Positions 1 to 9,014 of a DNA stretch of 28,257 nucleotides are shown here, piece after piece. Source of the stretch: Pelargonium nanum (lineage: Eukaryota; Streptophyta; Magnoliopsida; Geraniales; Geraniaceae). The translations under genes were made by a program, and so were the position numbers. The stretch is from positions 1 to 28,257 of the forward strand of contig JAYMTF010000924.1 of the NCBI GenBank assembly GCA_036897485.1, written 5' to 3'. Position 1 is the first letter of the stretch; each line of letters starts with the position of its first letter. The notes under the pieces are model-generated. The model was not told the origin of the DNA, searched no databases, and was given only the letters and a program-made list of their open reading frames with translations.

Positions 1-578
1 GCGCTCGCGTCCTCAAATTTATAAGTCAAGCAAGCTCAAATGTATATATGACTACGATTACGTACATATATTATGCCATAAATTAAAGTCTTGAATGTAT
101 ATATGTTGTGTTATGCAAACCATTTTAAATTCATTTAGGAGATGAACAATTGAATTATATTTTATTAAAGTCATACTGATACTTCTACGAAACCATTTGT
201 GTGTGTATGTGTTTGACAAAAAATATTGTTGTACAAATATCAAATATGAATTAAAATCAAATTGGTATTTCTTCAACATTGCAAATAAAAAATTAGAAGC
301 ACTATTGTTCTTCAATTTTTTTTTTTTGTGACAGTTCAATTTCTTTTTTTGAAAGAACTGTGGTTCAATTTTCTAAGAATTAAATATTTGAAGTAAAATA
401 ATTTATATTAATAAAGAGAAATAAATATTGACATGGAATTTATGTGGCTAAAATAGCATCTATTGGGTAATTAAGTTTTAGAAAGCTTTTATTGTGTAAT
501 TAATTTTTTATATAGCAATAGTGACCATATATACTCAAATACTCATATAATACACATGCATGAACATTTCCTATTTAA

Positions 579-624
579 GTCACAATTAATTAGATATCAA
601 AAAAAAAATGTCACAGTTAATTAG
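579..624 (+). mobile_element. Tail-only retroposed micro-insertion with target-site duplication
   Basis: The 15-bp words gtcacaattaattag (579-593) and gtcacagttaattag (610-624) differ at one base and bracket 16 bp made of atatc plus an A-run. This is the arrangement left when the 3' poly(A) tail of a SINE or LINE is copied into a staggered nick and synthesis stops almost at once. The sequence before the A-run ends in ATC, like the tails of the insertions at 4424, 13670 and 22968. Chance or slippage is possible for so small an insert. Confidence 0.5.
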
Positions 625-1749
625 TGTTTTCTATTTAGGCTAATTGTATGTGAATTTTTTACGAGCTTCATGGATCTTTTAACAATTATTATGTTAAACT
701 TTTAGTTTAGGTTTTTAAACATATATTAGAACTTTGTTGACCTAAAAGTCGTGAGTTTTTATGTTGCTACTTTATTGACGGATTTTAAACCATTATCTTC
801 ATAACATTTTTTCCAACAATATAATGATTATCTACCTTTCGTTAATTGTTGTGCAGAGGTCTTATTAAGAGAGCATATGACAAGTACAAATAAGTAGAGT
901 GTAAGATGCTATGTCTACAAGTGTTATTTAGCTCACATGACAGTCACAAAAAGAAAATATTAACATAGTGATTACACGAGAACTTTGCAATATGCTGATT
1001 TTTCATGTAGATTGTTATTAGATTATACAGCAAATTACATGATTGATTGTGAGTCTGTTGTAGATGATATTCGGGAACTTAATATAGAAATTTACTAGGG
1101 GTGATACGAATGACGACATATAGGGAATTCTTCGAATGGAGGAGTGGGGACCCTAGTGACCCCCAATCAAGTAAATTTAGTCTACGAGGCTCCTAAGGTC
1201 CTCTCCTTGAGTAGAAGGTCATCGGGATTTCTTTGGGAGCCTCCTCTCCTCTTGATAGATGTAAAAGGGTCCACAACCCTGCGATCTTGATGGTTTCGGC
1301 TATTCACATTGGTAAGTACTATCTTTTAAATGCAACAATTTTTAGTTCCAGGATTTGGTGGCCTTAGAATCGTCAAATCTATTTATTTCCTACAGAAGTG
1401 AGTGAATATGCATGATATAGGCATGTCCTCGCGTCTTTTTTAGAGGATATTTTTGAAATTTTATATAGTTAATAATATAATATTAAAAACAAAGTGGATA
1501 GCGGGTACTAGAAGATACCGTTTCCGAACAGGACCGATATGGGAACGCGAACCAAACGAGTACATGGATTATAAATTCCGGCTCATATCCATCTCATTAT
1601 CGTTCCTACTCACTTTTCACTAACCTCTCTTGTCAATTTGAAATTGACAACTTCGTCAAATTCTACTCCCTTTTACTGATGTTCCTTGTCACTTTCAAAC
1701 TGAACGCTCATAAAAATTAGGTGGAAAATTTAACTACAATTAGATAGAA

Positions 1750-2709
1750 GGGATAATTACAGATGGACCCCTTATGGTAAGTTTCTATTTCAGTTGACAC
1801 CCCTGTACTAATTTTTCGAACTTTTGGCCACTCTATGGTTTAGAGAGTTCATTCCGTTAGTTATATTTGACAGAAAATGACACTATTTGGTCATGTGCCC
1901 AACACATGATCAATTTTTTTAAAATCCCCAAAATGCCCTTCACTTTACCCTTTTTCTTCAACCTTATTTCATCGGAAAATTCATAGGCTCGCCGGAAACT
2001 TCACGAACTCGCCGGAAAATTCATAAACTTGCCGGAAACTTCATGAACTCGCCGGAAAATTCATAAAAATTAAATTAAATACCAACAACATCAACAACTA
2101 ATTACCAAAAGCCATGAAAAATTGAATTATAGTACCCATTATCAAAAACCAATTTTGAAAAAACTCATTATCAAAAACGAATTTTGAAAAAATGGGTCTC
2201 TCTCAAACATACCAATCAACCCATCTCACCTCAAGGAATGCAAAAAATAATCATCAATTCACCATCAAATTCAAGCATTTCCATGGCAAATAAAAAACCA
2301 TAGAGAGAGAGAGAAATTTACAAGACGAGGAGGCGGTGGCTTTGAGGGTTTGTCAGAGATAGGATTGAGGAAGACAACGTTGGAGACGAACGGCCGCGAT
2401 GCTCGTGGTTGTTCTCGTCGACGGTGGCGCGGCATCGTGGTTGCTTTGGGTTCGACCCATTGGGATCAGGGTCTGAATTGCGGGCGAAGATCAAGGAGCT
2501 GAGAGAGATGGAGATCGAAAATGGTAACTAGGGTTTGTTTGGAGAAAGTGGAGAAGAAAGGTAAATTCGTCATTTTACACTTTAGTTAATTGGGTTAGTG
2601 ACAGAATGAACTCTCCAATCCTTAGGGTAGTTCAAAGTTGAAAAAAAAAACCTAAGGGCTGCCAAGTGAAATAGGTGTTAAGTCTAAGGGGTCCACCTGT
2701 AATTACCCC
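1750..2709. mobile_element. Non-autonomous DNA transposon with ~112-bp imperfect terminal inverted repeats (MULE-like)
   Basis: The left end (gggataattacagatggacc onward) matches the reverse complement of the right end (ending ggtccacctgtaattacccc). Similarity extends imperfectly over roughly 112 bp, to 1861 on the left and 2597 on the right, including the inner block gagagttcattc. The interior has no transposase reading frame. It carries a 20-bp tandem array (1973-2067), a 29-bp duplication (about 2137-2193) and a GC-richer part around 2320-2560 that could be captured host sequence. Long TIRs suggest a Mutator-like family. I could not find a clean 9-bp target duplication, so the superfamily is inferred. 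Confidence 0.75.
1973..2067 (+). repeat. 20-bp tandem repeat, about five copies
   Basis: Units of the form cggaaaattcataaactcgc alternate with cggaaacttcatgaactcgc, giving a 20-bp period and a 40-bp higher-order period. It lies wholly inside the TIR element and is probably an internal minisatellite of that family. Confidence 0.85.
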
Positions 2710-3807
2710 TTTGTCTTTTTATGAATCAACTGGGCTGAAATAACCCGGGTTCAATGTGATGCATTCCAACCAACCCCAAACCAAATTGGTCTCATGATCT
2801 GCCGGATAGGTTGAAAGAGGCTGTAATAGTGTTTAGGCACACATTTGGTAAAAAGATAAAAACAGAAAGAAACATTTTTGTAATTTTCTCGATGAGTTTC
2901 ATTACACTTAACATAATATTGAATCAGCTGAATCGTGTCAAATTGCCGATGCACGGTTCAACGTTAAACCGTCTGATTCGCTTGCCTTGCATACCTTCTT
3001 CCAATTCGGGATTGATTTGGAATTGTTGTGGGGTGAATCGATAAGAATCGAGCATTTCAAATTGCAAATTGCCTGATACTAACAACCATATTATGAATAG
3101 TATATTGGCATGGTTTTGAAGTGTAAGGACACTAAGTGGATGCTACTCTTTTCCTTCAAAACTCAGATGATGGTTTTTGGTAGCTTTGTAGGGAGGTACC
3201 TCATTACTGGATTTGGCCCTCTTAGAAGGTTATAAAGTGTGTTTTGCTTACTGATTATTTACTCCTTTTTGTTTCTATCCATTCATCAATAGTTAGGATT
3301 ACATTTGGGATCCTGGTTTTTCAATTGAGCCTCTTAAATTTTGATATGATCTTATTTGATATACTGCTTATGTATTTATATCCTATTTGATGCTCTGATG
3401 GCGTGTTGTGAAGTTGTCTTGGACATCAAAATATATCTTGTTTTCTCATGTGAAGAGTGCTTTATTGACATTAGCAGAAATGCATAAATCTTTCTGACTG
3501 GAGTTTGGTTTGAGTATAAGAGTAAGAGATGAATGTTGATATAAGTAGGTCTTTCCTTTCCTTTTTCTTTTTTAATTAATACCTAAATCTTAATGTGTTT
3601 TTGGCTCATGTGTTTACTTTTTCTTAGTGGTGGGAAGCATACATTTGCACTTGTGAAATGACTGTCCTGTATACTTCCTCTCTTCCATTATTTTCTTTAT
3701 GCATTTACCTGTCCTGTGTATATGTTCTGCTCCAAGATCAAAAGAGCATCATTAGTGAAATATTTATCAATTGAGAGTGATATTTTTGTTATAGTTATTT
3801 CCACTTT

Positions 3808-3850
3808 CAGTTGTGGTCATATATATAAATATATATAATGACCACAACTG
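3808..3850. repeat. Palindrome with AT-rich centre
   Basis: cagttgtggtcat and its exact reverse complement atgaccacaactg are separated by 17 bases of A/T only. It could extrude as a cruciform or fold in RNA, and lies about 190 bp upstream of the first BAGP1-like exon. Function unknown. It is too short for a typical miRNA precursor. Confidence 0.8.
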
Positions 3851-4041
3851 GCTCTCTAATCCACCACAATACTAAAAGCATCAACTATTTGTAGAGTTCA
3901 GTACTGTTAATAGATAGCTTTACCCTTAGCATAAAGATATTCAATCTTTTGGTCTTATTCTCAAAAAATAAAATAAAAATAAATCTTTTGGTCTTTTTCT
4001 CAAAAAAATTAAATAATTATGTCTTATTCTTCTCATTTCAG

Positions 4042-7000
4042 GTAGAGTCAGATATAAATTTGCATCATTTTGGAACAGGAATCATGCGTTGAGAGCTTTA
4101 CAACGTTCAGCAAAGAACTTCCACGCCATGTTAGAAGCTGAGAAGAAGGTATATATATTCCTTTTGCTAATTGTTAAGGTCATTCAATTTCTATTACAAA
4201 GATATTCGGAGAATGAATTGGAAAATCAAAGACTACTGAAAACCTCAACTGTTTTTTATTTATTATTTATCAGCAGAAACCTCAATTGTTGACAGGGTAG
4301 ATACATACTAATACCTCCAAGTGTAATTAATATTATCTTGATACATATGGTTTTATTGCCTCATTGTTAATCTTATAGTTTCATTAATGTAGTTACACCA
4401 ACCTTAAATGCATCTCTGTTAGTTTTTTTTTTTTTTTTTGATAAGCAAGCGTACCAACCGTGGCTCGAACCTGATCTCTGTTAGTCAATTGGTTCAAACT
4501 TATGTCACTTCTATTGCGAGTCTTGTTGGAGTGCAATAGCTGCTGACATAAAAGATATCAGATGCCGAAACTAACTACTTCCACAGATTTGGCACTTCTT
4601 TGTTCAACAACACCTACCTTTTATGTAGCAAATATTAGTTCTGAGGTGAATTACCAAATAGAGATGCCTTTAGAGTTGAAGTTGAACACTGATGAAGTTT
4701 TCAGGTTAATATAGTTGTATTTCTAGTACGTGGGCTAAATAAAAAGATTGATATAATTTAGAGGTAAAAGTGTTTTCTTATCACTTGTCTCTAGTCAAAT
4801 ATTGCTATGGATGTCTAGATGAATGTTTACATTTTGTGAAATGGAGAATAGCAATTGAAAGCTGTTTTGATTTTGCCTTCCTTATCTTATCATTTTTACC
4901 CCCAGACCATTAGAATTAGTGTTCTCAGTTTTCCATTTGTTCTGTTCTTACCAATATACAGGAAAGAGCAGAATCGGCATTGCGTGCCCATAGTAGTTCT
5001 GTGAGAAGTATTAAAGAGCCGGCTAAAATCCCTGAAGATAGTGCATCAAAGTCTGGAAAGATCCAACCTTTTATCAAAGAAGAAGTCCTTGTTCCCATAT
5101 ACAATGTGTGTGCCATTCTTGTCCTGTTTCTTCAAAAGGGTTTTCTTCACTGCCTTCGTATTCTTTACATATTATTCTATGTCTCAGGATGTATTCCCCA
5201 GCACAGCTGAGCAGGTTTTTAATATATTGTTGAATGATGATTCAAATTTCACGAATGAATATCGTCAAGCACGGAAGGATACTAATCTCATAGTAAGCTC
5301 TATGCTAGCTCAAGAAGCATGCTTAAGATGATGCATTAAATTGTTTTTACTTAAAAGGAAGTAGGTGAAGTAATGATGTGAAATTTGACGTTTAACTATT
5401 CTATATGCTATTTCTAGATTGGACAATGGCATTCTGCTGAAGAGTATGATGGTCAAGTTAGAGAAATAACATTCAGAACCCTTTGTAACAGTCCAATGTG
5501 CCCCCCAGACACAGCCATGTCAGAGTATCAGCATGCAGTTTTATCAACAGATAAGAAAAAATTGGTTCGATGCTATTTCTTGCTTAAATATGTTTGTAAT
5601 CAACAATAATTTTGGAGTTGCGGCTCCTTCTCTCCATCTATTTTTTTGTTTTTAGAATTTAATGTTGTCCTTGTTGAAACTGTTGTTTGCCCTTATTTAG
5701 GTGTTTGAGACAGTTCAACAGGCACACGACGTTCCATTTGGTTCCTACTTTGAGGTATTTACTATTATAATATTATTACTCAGAGATACCTAAGTATAGT
5801 ATACACATAGTGCGGACGGTAATCTAGTGATTCTACAAAAAACGCTATTAAATATAGTTTTTCAGTTAAGACAACACTTTTGGATTCAATATGATGTTTA
5901 TATTCCTTTTTCTTAAGTCCATTTTTCTTTGGTTCACATTTGGTGTTTTATATTTTTTAATTTACTATTTGATGAATTCATTCTTTTGTTGTTAATATAT
6001 AATTGATCACTTGAGGTTATTGCAAAACCTTGTCATCCACATTTAAATGTAGAAGTAATTGTTGTCACAAGATTCCAGCTGCCATAATATTATTCTTTTT
6101 ATCTATCTTATTCAAAAATAAAAAATACTCCCTTAGTCCCAAAATAGGTGTCCTGCTTTATGTTTTGAGAAAAATTAGGAAGTTAGTTAGTAGTGTATAT
6201 TTTCTCTTTTATCCCCATGCACATGTGTTGTAACAAACTTTCTAGATAGGAAACAACACTCATTTTGGGACAAGAACGCAGGAGACTTATTTTGGGACAG
6301 AGGGAGTAATAAAATTTGCATCTTTGTATTTATGGTGCCCATTATTGCTCCCATACAATACTTGTATATTTCCAGTTTTTTGCTGGCCATGGAATATCTT
6401 AATCGGATGAAAGAGTCATTGATGTTCCTCCTTCATTACCAATTGTCACAGATTTTATGTCGACTCTTCTATAATGGATGCTGTTGCAATGAGAATTGTT
6501 TAACGACTGCTTTTTTTTTTCTTTTTTTTTTTGTTTTTGTCAAATGATCTTCTAGTTAAGCAGTTTTAAGTGTTTTTTTTTTCATCTGGGATCCACTCGA
6601 GAACTTTGGTTCTAGCAAATCTTGTCTAATATTGGAGACAGCTAAAGAAGTCTATAATTTGAAACTCTTAGTTATGATATAGGGATTTTTGTACCCATTA
6701 GCTAAATAGGGAAGTAGAGGACAAATTTGGTGCACTTGTGATAGTACAAGGACCATTTTCGTGCTTTCCCCTTTCTTTTTATTGCTGCTGCTGTGATAGT
6801 ACAAGCTTCTTTTATAGCATTCTATGATGTAAATGTGGTCAAATATCCTGGTAGTGTGGGAGTAGAGTACGTCAGATAGTTTCTGTTTTGTTGAAGTCAG
6901 ATTCCAGCGTGGGAATGATATTGGGTTCACTTGTCTTCATGTGCTTTCTTTTGGCATATTTTGATGATTCTAATTAGAAACAAATTCAGCGTGGGAATGA

Positions 7001-8460
7001 TATTGGACGGTGAACATGCTTGAGTTATGTTTCTATGCTGAACAAGTTAACTTTTGAAATATATACGTTGAGCCTATGTGAATGTCTTAGGCATGCAAAT
7101 CTATAACTTCCCCTACAGCTACTATAGTCTCAACTCTCAAGCACTTCCTAATCATCCTCAATCCTTTTTGTTTGCAAGGAAAATTGTGGTCAACAACTTG
7201 GATTATTTTTCCTAATCCATTAGATTGCATTTTACTAGGCCATCTTTCATCATGGAGAACTCTGTTTTTACAAATAAATCTCTTATGTTAGTTTACCAAA
7301 ATTCGATGTGTCGGATATACTGTTGATTGATATACTTGTGTTGTAGTTTTATTTCATTTTATTTCTGACACTACTATTGTGTGTGTGCCTTATTAGGTTC
7401 ATTGCAGGTGGAATGTGGAAACTAATGGAGAAAATTCATGTACTATGGACATAAAAGTGGGTAAGTTTTTTTTTTTTTTGGCACCACCCTTTAAATTTAA
7501 ATCCGTTGATTGTTGGATCGGCATGCATGTTAGTTTTCCACTAGTCTAATTGTTAGAAGATAACTTTTCTTGGATCCTATAGTGCTATTTTAACTGTATT
7601 AACACTGCTTGTCCAGATGCCAGTATAAGAATGTGTCAAGGTCCTAAATTCACATTTACATTATTTGTCTGTAAATTTAACTATGCACAATGCCTATTCT
7701 TTCCTCTTAGCAGCTTTTTTACACTGGGTAGACAGGGTTAGGCAATACTTCTGGAGTCAGTTAGTTATTAGGTTTTTCCTTTCATGTTGCTTAATTTAAA
7801 CTGAGATATAAAGTTGATGAACCAGGGTTAGGCAATACTTCTGGAGTCAGTTAGTTATTAGGTTTTTCCCTTCATGTTGCTTAATTTAAACTGAGATATA
7901 AAGTTGATGAACCAAAATAATGTCATTCCTATCTTTACAATCGTGTTTAAATTTTATTTATGGGTTAGAGGTAGGAGGGGGTTTCTTTTGGTGAGAATTA
8001 TGATTTCAAAGGCAGGTAGCTGATATTAAATATTCATGAACATGAAGCTGATTCACACAGTGATTTTGGCACAGAAAACCATCTTTTTCACAGAATTTCA
8101 ACTTGAATAGTCTGGTGGAATTCTTACAATTTGTGCAGGTGCTCATTTTAAGAAGTGGTGTGTAATGCAATCCAAAATTAAGGCTGGAGCTATCAATGAG
8201 GTTTGTAGCTCATTTGTTGAAATGTTGCTTGGTTTCCAATTTCTGAATTGCCTGTAGCCGTATGTTGCTCCTTGAAAATGATTTAAATTAGCATTTAGTG
8301 ATTGAATTTCTGAAATTTATGTTGATCTATGTAGTACAAGAAAGAGGTGGAGGTGATGCTGGAGACCGCCAAATCATACATCAAGTCAAATATGTCTGGT
8401 GCAGAGACGGTTCCAAAAGAGGGCACGTCATCTTCCACTGCAATTCAGGAAAGCAGCTAA
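4042..8460 (+). CDS. BAGP1: BAG-associated GRAM protein 1-like (C2-GRAM-VASt family), 3' part only
   Basis: Eight exons join in frame: 4042-4148, 4962-5105, 5188-5292, 5418-5564, 5701-5754, 7397-7460, 8139-8200 and 8335-8460 (TAA). All introns are GT-AG. The product is a 268-residue C-terminal fragment. Residues 1-35 are the end of a GRAM domain ([20 protein letters not shown]). About 36-75 form a charged linker. Residues 76-235 are a VASt domain, the StAR-like lipid-binding fold, with [11 protein letters not shown], the [15 protein letters not shown] stretch and [19 protein letters not shown]. The family (Arabidopsis At3g59660, recognised from memory) is a membrane-associated partner of BAG6 in basal immunity, and VASt proteins bind or move sterols. 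About 300 N-terminal residues (C2 and most of GRAM) lie outside the window or are lost. The first exon opens in phase with a missing upstream base. Intron 5 (5755-7396) carries a MITE. The gene is convergent with SEP15. Confidence 0.9.
4412..4485 (-). mobile_element. 5'-truncated SINE fragment with 12-bp target-site duplication
   Basis: atctctgttagt occurs at 4412-4423 and 4474-4485. Between them sit 50 bp which, read on the minus strand, run from a Pol III B-box-like word (GGTTCGAGCC) to a tail ending in TTATC and about 16 A. This is what a severely 5'-truncated tRNA-derived SINE insertion looks like. It lies in the first BAGP1-like intron seen here. Confidence 0.75.
6126..6308. mobile_element. 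Stowaway-type MITE (Tc1/mariner-related)
   Basis: A 179-bp element (6128-6306) begins CTCCCTTAGTCCCAAAATA and ends TATTTTGGGACAGAGGGAG. These are inverted repeats of each other and are flanked by TA on both sides (6126-6127 and 6307-6308). Size, TIR sequence and TA target fit the Stowaway group. It sits in intron 5 of the BAGP1-like gene. It contains no coding sequence and would need a mariner transposase in trans. Confidence 0.9.
6905..7006 (+). repeat. Pair of 20-bp direct repeats
   Basis: cagcgtgggaatgatattgg occurs exactly at 6905-6924 and 6987-7006, 82 bp apart, within BAGP1-like intron 5. It is probably a local duplication. No function is apparent. Confidence 0.8.
7734..7913 (+). repeat. 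90-bp tandem duplication in an intron
   Basis: Two head-to-tail 90-bp copies (7734-7823 and 7824-7913) differ at one position (tttttcctt versus tttttccctt). They lie between the sixth and seventh exons of the BAGP1-like fragment, outside the splice sites. The near identity points to a recent duplication, or to an assembly artefact. Confidence 0.95.
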
Positions 8461-8732
8461 TTGATTTATCGTCAAGATCTCGACCCTAAGTTATTGTACC
8501 ATTTTCACGTCTGTATACCAAGCCGCTTATTATAATGTGTATACACTATATATATCTATATATATGATCAGCTGATAATTGAATCCTTAGGTACAGAGGA
8601 AAACGAAAGAGAGAAGCAATCAACATCAATAGGGTGTTGGCTTTTGTATCCGGATGAGATTTAACTTCACCCTGTCTCCTTGAAAAGGAAACTAGTGGTG
8701 TTGTGTTGTAAACTTTGTAACTCTTTTTGTGC

Positions 8733-8738
8733 AATAAA
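8733..8738 (+). terminator. Probable poly(A) signal of the BAGP1-like gene
   Basis: An AATAAA hexamer lies about 270 bases after the TAA at 8460, in an AT-rich 3' region, a normal plant 3'-UTR length. The convergent SEP15 stop codon ends at 9015, so the two 3' UTRs may approach or overlap. Confidence 0.5.
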
Positions 8739-9014
8739 AAGGTTAACATTCATAACATATGATTTCCTGATGATCATATTGAATACACACCCAAATATGA
8801 TCATTATTTCGTATATATATTGTCGCAATGCATATTCTTGTATTCTAATGAGAGCAAAAATCGTGTAAGGAGAGGCAAATAACTTTGCAATCTGCATGTC
8901 CGGTATGATACATAATAATAATATTAATAATGTCAACAAAATCTGAAACTTAAAAAAGTTTGAAGTGAAAAATACATGCATACGATAGTTCTTTATGAGG
9001 TGGGGCAGCTTTTG

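Larger units (their letters stand above)
1..4041. other. Non-coding 5' region, probably intron or flank of the BAGP1-like gene
   Basis: No exon could be supported here. The first recognisable coding exon begins at 4042 in mid-codon (phase needing one upstream base) after a tttcag acceptor, so coding sequence must lie further left. I looked for the expected upstream GRAM and C2 exons and saw none. The stretch contains a TIR transposon (1750-2709), a micro-insertion with target duplication (579-624) and a palindrome (3808-3850). The simplest reading is one long transposon-swollen intron whose donor lies left of the window. A 5'-truncated gene copy is the alternative. Confidence 0.5.

Noticed and set aside
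301..361. T-run near 313-327 with ttcaattt on both sides
   Set aside because: The flanking word is only 8 bp and AT-rich, too weak to add to the tail-only insertion set.
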